Shown one piece after another: positions 24,442 to 28,846 of a stretch of DNA of 28,846 bases. Within the stretch, counting starts at the first letter, position 1. Each line of letters opens with the position of its first letter. The DNA is from JAAFJT01 sp043772905. Its GTDB lineage: Bacteria > Bacteroidota > Bacteroidia > Chitinophagales > Saprospiraceae. Location of the stretch: positions 1 through 28,846 of the forward strand of contig JAYVFS010000252.1 of assembly GCA_043772905.1 (NCBI GenBank). Reading direction: 5' to 3'. Below the pieces are notes generated by a model. That model was not told the origin of the DNA and searched no databases. It saw only the letters and a list, made by a program, of their open reading frames with translations. Made by a program: the position numbers and the translations under genes.

Positions 24442-24452
24442 TATTGAGGGGG
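24442..24452 (+). repeat. Near-copy of the motif (TATTGAGGGGG)
   Basis: Intergenic single-mismatch relative upstream of the Rieske gene promoter element. Confidence 0.4.
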
Positions 24453-24485
24453 TGAAACTTAATAAATCAATCTAAATCCTATTTC

Positions 24486-24493
24486 TATCTTTG
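24486..24493 (+). promoter_or_regulatory. Probable -7 element (TATCTTTG) for the Rieske/GMC operon
   Basis: Exact TAnnTTTG match 17 bases before the Rieske ATG, giving a short leader. Confidence 0.5.
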
Positions 24494-24510
24494 ACGCTTA
24501 AACTTAAATC

Positions 24511-24969
24511 ATGGATAGACGACATTTTCTTGAATCAATCGGCATAGGTGCCGCATTTGCATTGACGGCTACTTGCTTACAGTCGTGTCAGCACGAAATA
24601 GTCTCACCTGTTTCGAGCACCACAAATAACAACACAAACACTGGCAATGGAACCAATGCAGCGACAAGTTTCACAATTGACCTTGAAGACTCCGCCAATG
24701 CCGCTTTGAAAACCAATGGTGGCTATGTCGTTGTGAAAGGCATTGTAATTGCCAAAGATGTGAACGGCAATTATGTGGCTGCAACGCAAATATGCAGTCA
24801 TGCGGGGCGTGCGCAAGTGGTTTTTGATGGCTCTTCTAATCAATTTTATTGCAATGCACACGGCGCGCGTTTTACCACAGCTGGTGCAGGTTTGAACAGC
24901 GCTGGTAGTAGAGGTTTGGCAATTTATAAAACGGGGATAGAAATGAATTTACTGCGTATTTATCTGTAA
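24511..24969 (+). CDS. Rieske [2Fe-2S] lipoprotein
   Basis: This 152-residue protein has an N-terminus with RRHFLESIG (weakly Tat-like) and a lipobox LQSC with Cys26, then a Ser/Thr/Asn-rich linker (about 30-52). The Rieske ligands are clear: Cys95-x-His97 (CSHAG) and Cys114-x-x-His117 (CNAHGARF), 16 residues apart. The extra cysteine pair that forms a disulfide in bc1-type Rieske proteins is absent, which suggests a lower redox potential. It precedes a GMC oxidoreductase by 74 bases in the same orientation and is a plausible electron acceptor for it. This partnership is inferred. Confidence 0.87.
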   Translation: MDRRHFLESIGIGAAFALTATCLQSCQHEIVSPVSSTTNNNTNTGNGTNAATSFTIDLEDSANAALKTNGGYVVVKGIVIAKDVNGNYVAATQICSHAGRAQVVFDGSSNQFYCNAHGARFTTAGAGLNSAGSRGLAIYKTGIEMNLLRIYL

Positions 24970-25043
24970 ACATATAGTTAAGCTTGTACGACCACATGAA
25001 TCTTATCATTTATTCGTACCTTTTCATTCAAAACTAACCAGCA

Positions 25044-26777
25044 ATGAATGACAACACCCCCTCAGTAAAAATCAGTCCTAAAGGCATCGCCAAATATCGT
25101 TTCGATGCCATCGTCGTCGGCAGCGGCATCAGTGGCGGCTGGGCAGCTAAGGAATTGTGCGAAAAAGGCTTAAAAACGCTGGTTTTGGAGCGTGGTCGCA
25201 ACGTCGAACACATCAAAGACTATCCAACAGCTATGACCAATACGTGGGATTTTCCTCATCGCCAACGTATGCCCGCCAAAGATCTTTTAGAAAACCCCAT
25301 CATCAGCCAAGCGGCGGGTTACGGCGAAGATACGGCGCACTTTTTTATCAAAGATAATGACCATCCTTACATCCAAGAGAAGCCTTTCAATTGGGTGCGC
25401 GGCTATCAAGTGGGTGGCAAGTCATTGACTTGGGGCAGGGCTTGTCCGCGTTGGAGTCCTTATGAGTTTACCTCGCCTGAGCGGTTGGGTTATGGTATGA
25501 ATATGCCTTTTCGGTACGAAGAAATTGCTCCGTGGTACAGTCACGTCGAGCGTTTCATCGGCGTTTGTGGCAATAAAGACGGTTTGGAAACCATGCCCGA
25601 TGGCGAGTTTTTGCCGCCTTTTGGTTTCAATGCGCCTGAAAAATCCATGCAATCGAAGCTAAAAGTACGTTATAAAGACCGTTTCATGATTCAAGGACGT
25701 TGGGCGCATACAACCGAGCCTTCAGATGTACAACTCAAACAAGGTCGCGGCAAATGCCAAGCCCGCAATAAATGTATGCGTGGCTGTCCGTACGGTGGTT
25801 ATTTCAGCAGCAATGCTTCGACGTTGCCTTGGGCAACAAAGACGGGGCGTTTAACGATTCGCCCATTTTCCGTAGTTCATTCTGTTATTTATGATGAAAA
25901 AAAAGAAAAAGCCGTTGGTGTACGTGTCATTGATACCAACACGAAAGAAATCATTGATTACTACGCCAAAGTCATTTTCCTAAATGCGTCTGCTTTGAAC
26001 AGCACTTTGATTTTGTTGAATTCTAAAAGCAAACGTTTCCCTAATGGCTTAGGTAATGACAGTGGCGTGTTGGGCAAATACGTGGGTTTTCACAACTATC
26101 GCGGAACTATGGGCGGCGATATGGATGGTTTTGAAGATAAATACTATTTCGGCTTCAATCCTTCAGAAAGTATGATGGCGAATTTTAGAAATTTGAAGAA
26201 ACAAGACACCGATTTTGTTGGCGGCTACATGGCTTTTATGGGTGCGTATCGCAATGCAGGTGACTTACGACTTGTTTCACATGAATTGGGACCCGAATTT
26301 AAAAACGCCATGTGCGAACCCGGACAATGGCAGGTCTATATGTATATGCAAGGCGAAACCATCTTGAAAGCCACCAATAAAGTCTATTTGAGTGCAACTA
26401 AAAAAGACCAATGGGGCATCCCGTTGCTTGTTACATCGGTGGACTATGATGAGAATGATGAAAAAATGAAGGCCGATTTTTTGATACAAGGTGCTGAAAT
26501 GTTGGAAGCGGCGGGTGTCAAAAACATTAAAACCTACGACCGCAATTGGGCACCTGGCTTAGACATCCACGAGATGGGCGGTTGTCGCATGGGTAATGAC
26601 CCTAAAACCTCGATGCTCAACAAATGGAATCAAATGCACGCTTGCAAAAACGTTTTCGTTACTGACGGGGCCTGTATGACGAGCACGGGCATCCAAAGTC
26701 CTTCTATTTTTTATATGTCTTTAACAGCGCGGGCGGTTGATTATGCGGTGAGTGAAATGAAGAAAGGGAATTTGTAA
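25044..26777 (+). CDS. GMC-family FAD oxidoreductase
   Basis: This 577-residue protein has an FAD Rossmann motif at about 16-36 (VVGSGISGGWAAKEL...VLERG). It has the GMC-type GKSLTWGRACPRWSPYEF block, a cysteine-rich stretch (KCQARNKCMRGCPYGGYFSS) and the C-terminal HEMGGCRMG motif with His509. The last motif, TSTGIQSPSIFYMSLTARA, replaces the usual NP-containing segment. No signal peptide is apparent, so export would need a partner; the Rieske gene upstream carries one. Related Bacteroidota proteins are annotated as gluconate dehydrogenase large subunit-like and act on sugars or sugar acids; the substrate here is unknown. A motif copy lies in its fifth to eighth codons. Confidence 0.88.
   Translation: MNDNTPSVKISPKGIAKYRFDAIVVGSGISGGWAAKELCEKGLKTLVLERGRNVEHIKDYPTAMTNTWDFPHRQRMPAKDLLENPIISQAAGYGEDTAHFFIKDNDHPYIQEKPFNWVRGYQVGGKSLTWGRACPRWSPYEFTSPERLGYGMNMPFRYEEIAPWYSHVERFIGVCGNKDGLETMPDGEFLPPFGFNAPEKSMQSKLKVRYKDRFMIQGRWAHTTEPSDVQLKQGRGKCQARNKCMRGCPYGGYFSSNASTLPWATKTGRLTIRPFSVVHSVIYDEKKEKAVGVRVIDTNTKEIIDYYAKVIFLNASALNSTLILLNSKSKRFPNGLGNDSGVLGKYVGFHNYRGTMGGDMDGFEDKYYFGFNPSESMMANFRNLKKQDTDFVGGYMAFMGAYRNAGDLRLVSHELGPEFKNAMCEPGQWQVYMYMQGETILKATNKVYLSATKKDQWGIPLLVTSVDYDENDEKMKADFLIQGAEMLEAAGVKNIKTYDRNWAPGLDIHEMGGCRMGNDPKTSMLNKWNQMHACKNVFVTDGACMTSTGIQSPSIFYMSLTARAVDYAVSEMKKGNL
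25057..25067 (-). repeat. TACTGAGGGG interspersed motif, copy 22
   Basis: Five-G form near the start of the GMC gene, antisense, read as T-P-S-V; upstream flank TTTTT. Confidence 0.9.
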
Positions 26778-26795
26778 TGATAAAAATATAAACCA

Positions 26796-27371
26796 ATGAC
26801 TAAGAACAGACTCGAAGCCTTCAGCGATGGCGTATTGGCTATCATCGTGACTATCATGGTTTTAGAAATGAAAGTGCCACACAGCGCGGATTTGGAAGCC
26901 ATTAAACCCATTTTACCTGTTTTTTTAAGCTATATTTTGAGCTTTGTCTTCATTCTTATTTATTGGAACAACCACCATCATTTGTTCCAAACAGTCAAAC
27001 TCGTCAACGGAAAAGTGTTGTGGGCAAACGGACATTTATTGTTTTGGCTGTCCCTCCTACCCTTTGTGTCGGGCTGGATGGGTGAAAATCATTTTGCAGC
27101 TTTACCTGTCTTGTTTTATGGCATTGTGGCACTCATGTCTGGCGTTGCCTACTACATTTTGTCGCTTCAATTGATAAAAACACATGGCGAAGACTCTACA
27201 TTGGCAAAAGCAGTAGGCAACGATTCCAAAATCATCATTTCGCTTGTCTTGTATTTAGCCGCCATTGGTTTTGCGTCTTTTTACCCTATGGTTTCCTGCG
27301 GTATTTATGTCGGCGTTGCTGTTATGTGGTTGATACCTGATAAGCGGATTGAAAAGGTGATAAATCCATAG
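26796..27371 (+). CDS. TMEM175/DUF1211 family potassium channel-like protein
   Basis: This 191-residue protein has the family signature Arg5-xxx-Phe9-Ser-Asp-Gly12 (RLEAFSDGVLAIIVTIMVLE) in the first helix, a conserved IYWNNHHHLF segment and about six membrane helices. Bacterial TMEM175 proteins form tetrameric potassium channels. It starts 18 bases after the GMC gene and is probably cotranscribed with it, though the functional link is obscure. Its stop codon lies within the left arm of a 42-bp inverted repeat. Confidence 0.87.
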   Translation: MTKNRLEAFSDGVLAIIVTIMVLEMKVPHSADLEAIKPILPVFLSYILSFVFILIYWNNHHHLFQTVKLVNGKVLWANGHLLFWLSLLPFVSGWMGENHFAALPVLFYGIVALMSGVAYYILSLQLIKTHGEDSTLAKAVGNDSKIIISLVLYLAAIGFASFYPMVSCGIYVGVAVMWLIPDKRIEKVINP

Positions 27372-27464
27372 ACCACTGATGGAGCTGATTTGACTGATTT
27401 TCACTGATTTATACAAATAAAAAAATCAGTGAAAATCAGTCAAATCAGCTCCATCAGTGGTCTA
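27369..27464. terminator. 42-bp perfect inverted repeat between convergent genes
   Basis: Left arm 27369-27410 and right arm 27423-27464 are exact complements with a 12-base loop. Within each arm an (A)CTGATT/TTTCACTGATTT-like unit recurs. It follows the TMEM175 gene and precedes the end of the minus-strand adaptor gene, so it probably terminates both. The left arm includes the TMEM175 stop codon. Confidence 0.85.
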
Positions 27465-27478
27465 AAAAATCATAAAAA

Positions 27479-28633
27479 TCACTCTCCTCCTTCGCTTTTC
27501 TTACTTTCGCTCAACATAACATTCGTTCCTCGAACCACCAATTGTTTGCCTTCAATACCCGAAACACCTATCCAACCATTGCTCATACCAGACGGTACAA
27601 ATTCTAATTTCTTAAAAATCAATGTTTTACCATCATTTTTTTCTACCACAAAACAATAATATTTGCCTTCGTCTTGCACCACAGCACTTTCAGGTATAGC
27701 TGTCATGGGTTGCGTTCCCGACGTTTCGATAAATGCCGTTAAAATCATATCTGTTGCCATTGTTTTCCCTGCTGGTGGGGTAAAAGGGATGTGCAATGTA
27801 ATCGTTTTAGTCGTCGGATCAATGTCTCGTCCGATGTACTCAACATGACCTACGACCTCTGGTACTGAGGGGTCAACAAACCGCATACGCACGGCTTGAT
27901 GGGTTTTGATTTTTTGCAAATCACGCTCATAAATCATAATATCGGCATGAGGGTCTTCGAAGCTCTCGATGTGTGCGAGTTTCGTTCCTTCCATCGCTGT
28001 TGTGCCGATTGAGACTGGAAAACGGTTAATATAGCCCGAAATTGGCGCATAAATGCGTATTTTTTCTACAATATCGCCGTCATACTGAGGGGGGGCAATA
28101 CCAACCAATTTTAGTTTTGAAGCCGTTGTTTTTAAAATCGCTTTTTGCATCATCACTTTTGAGCGCACCTCTTGTTCATTGCGGGATGCGCCGACGCTTT
28201 CTTTTGCCATAATTTGCTGCCGTTCCAACTCCTTTTCAAGGAAAAACAGCTCACTTTGTGCGACCAAATAATCACGTTGCAAACCTAAGACACCCGAAGA
28301 GGTCATTTCCATCAACACCGTCCCTTTTTTGACGTATTGCCCTTCATGGACATTGATTTTAACGACTGTGCCAGGCAACGGCGAAGAAATATCTGCCATA
28401 TCGTTTGCCAAAACCGTCACTTTGCCGTTGGCGACAATGCTACCGACAAAAGACCGTTTTTCAGAACTACCCAATTCGATATTCATCAATTTGAGTTGGT
28501 CTGTGGTCAACACCATATCTTGGGATGGGTTATTGGCTATTGTTGATTGATTATTGCTGTCGCTCTGCGTTTCTTTTTTGCCGCAGGCAACTACTGAAAT
28601 CGCTATGATGCTGAGAAGAAGAATATTTTTCAT
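27479..28633 (-). CDS. RND/CusB-type efflux periplasmic adaptor lipoprotein
   Basis: This 384-residue protein has a lipobox ISVVAC with Cys17. A barrel-sandwich (biotinyl-lipoyl-like) segment lies near 75-115 (GTVVKINVHEGQYVKKGTVLMEM). A helical hairpin at about 118-180 (QRDYLVAQSELFFLEKELERQ...) and a second lipoyl half (IYAPISGYINRFPVSIGT) follow, then beta-barrel and membrane-proximal domains to the end. This is the order of RND adaptor (MFP) proteins, with CusB-like features. Its RND pump partner is not in the window and, if cotranscribed, would have to lie downstream across the terminator or upstream beyond 28846. Two motif copies lie in the gene. Confidence 0.88.
   Translation of the reverse strand: MKNILLLSIIAISVVACGKKETQSDSNNQSTIANNPSQDMVLTTDQLKLMNIELGSSEKRSFVGSIVANGKVTVLANDMADISSPLPGTVVKINVHEGQYVKKGTVLMEMTSSGVLGLQRDYLVAQSELFFLEKELERQQIMAKESVGASRNEQEVRSKVMMQKAILKTTASKLKLVGIAPPQYDGDIVEKIRIYAPISGYINRFPVSIGTTAMEGTKLAHIESFEDPHADIMIYERDLQKIKTHQAVRMRFVDPSVPEVVGHVEYIGRDIDPTTKTITLHIPFTPPAGKTMATDMILTAFIETSGTQPMTAIPESAVVQDEGKYYCFVVEKNDGKTLIFKKLEFVPSGMSNGWIGVSGIEGKQLVVRGTNVMLSESKKSEGGE
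27863..27872 (+). repeat. TACTGAGGGG interspersed motif, copy 23
   Basis: Four-G form in the adaptor gene, antisense to it, read as P-S-V. Confidence 0.9.
28083..28095 (+). repeat. TACTGAGGGG interspersed motif, copy 24
   Basis: Seven-G form in the adaptor gene, antisense to it, read as P-P-Q-Y. Confidence 0.9.
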
Positions 28634-28650
28634 TGTTTTTATATTTCTCC

Positions 28651-28728
28651 TTTTTTGTCATTCTGAACGAAGTGAAAGAACCTGAATAGAATTAAATTTA
28701 GATTCTTTCACTGCGTTACTAATGAACA
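28651..28728. repeat. REP-like hairpin repeat, copy 3 (right arm decayed)
   Basis: The left part (28651-28680) matches copies 1 and 2, but the right arm reads CTTTCACTGCGTTACTAATG, so pairing is imperfect. It lies just upstream of the adaptor gene, unlike the other two copies, which follow genes. Confidence 0.8.
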
Positions 28729-28846
28729 ACATCTTAAACGTTGGCAGGGTTGATGTTCGACGTAAAGTTACGGCGAAAAAACCGCCACTAAGTTGCACCA
28801 GAATTGTTCTTTGACATTACGGATAAATTTTCAATATTTTGTTTAG
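28729..28846. other. Window end, upstream of the adaptor gene
   Basis: No gene is supported. Minus-strand TAACTTTA (28763-28770) is a seven-of-eight match to the -7 consensus and could belong to the adaptor promoter. Confidence 0.3.

Noticed and set aside
1094..28095. The TACTGAGGGG copies as a KOPS/FtsK-type polar chromosome motif
   Set aside because: Orientation switches several times within 29 kb, which does not fit a strongly polar replichore signal, though a genome-wide test would be better.
1094..28095. The TACTGAGGGG copies as operators of the local regulator
   Set aside because: Most copies lie deep in coding regions and in unrelated genes far outside the glycan locus, not in promoters.

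Overview
The window comes from a Bacteroidota bacterium. The evidence is two proteins ending in type IX secretion (T9SS) sorting domains, a SusC/SusD pair, a propeller/triple-tyrosine/LuxR-type regulator, frequent TAnnTTTG-type -7 promoter elements, and little sign of Shine-Dalgarno sequences. The genus cannot be read from the sequence. No tRNA, rRNA, CRISPR array or complete insertion sequence was seen.

Layout. 1-756: a DoxX-family membrane protein (minus strand) and spacers. 757-19089: a polysaccharide utilisation locus. In order it holds a membrane-anchored LuxR-type regulator, a T9SS-exported glycoamylase-fold (GH144-type) hydrolase, a T9SS-exported five-module putative glycan-binding protein, a GH144-type lipoprotein, a GH3 beta-glucosidase and an SGNH hydrolase. 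A minus-strand VapBC-like toxin-antitoxin pair follows, then SusC and SusD. 19499-23526: an ArnT/GT83-like membrane glycosyltransferase and a GH31 alpha-xylosidase-like enzyme. 23658-24311: a DUF4395 membrane protein (minus strand). 24511-27371: a Rieske lipoprotein, a GMC oxidoreductase and a TMEM175/DUF1211 channel-like protein. 27479-28633: an RND-type efflux adaptor lipoprotein (minus strand).

How the genes may work together. GH144 enzymes characterised elsewhere act on beta-1,2-glucan, either as endo-glucanases or as sophorose-releasing enzymes. Two such proteins beside a GH3 enzyme and SusCD suggest a beta-1,2-glucan system: surface cleavage by the T9SS enzyme, capture by the modular protein and SusD, import by SusC, further trimming by the lipoprotein GH144, and release of glucose by GH3. 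The regulator at the 5' end is the obvious candidate sensor. The substrate is inferred from family membership. The downstream Rieske/GMC pair could oxidise sugars in the periplasm.

The most striking feature is not a gene. The decamer TACTGAGGGG (or its complement CCCCTCAGTA) occurs 24 times exactly, spread over almost the whole window. About 0.06 copies would be expected by chance. It lies in both orientations, 19 copies within coding sequences and 5 between genes, in every reading frame that avoids its built-in stop codon. Two intergenic copies form part of terminator-like hairpins. Density and placement resemble DNA uptake sequences of Neisseria and Pasteurellaceae, although other explanations remain. 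Other repeats include a 167-bp MITE-like element, three copies of a GTCATTCTGAACGAAGTGAAAGAA hairpin, a cluster of short palindromes with 3-nt loops, and a 42-bp perfect inverted repeat between convergent genes.
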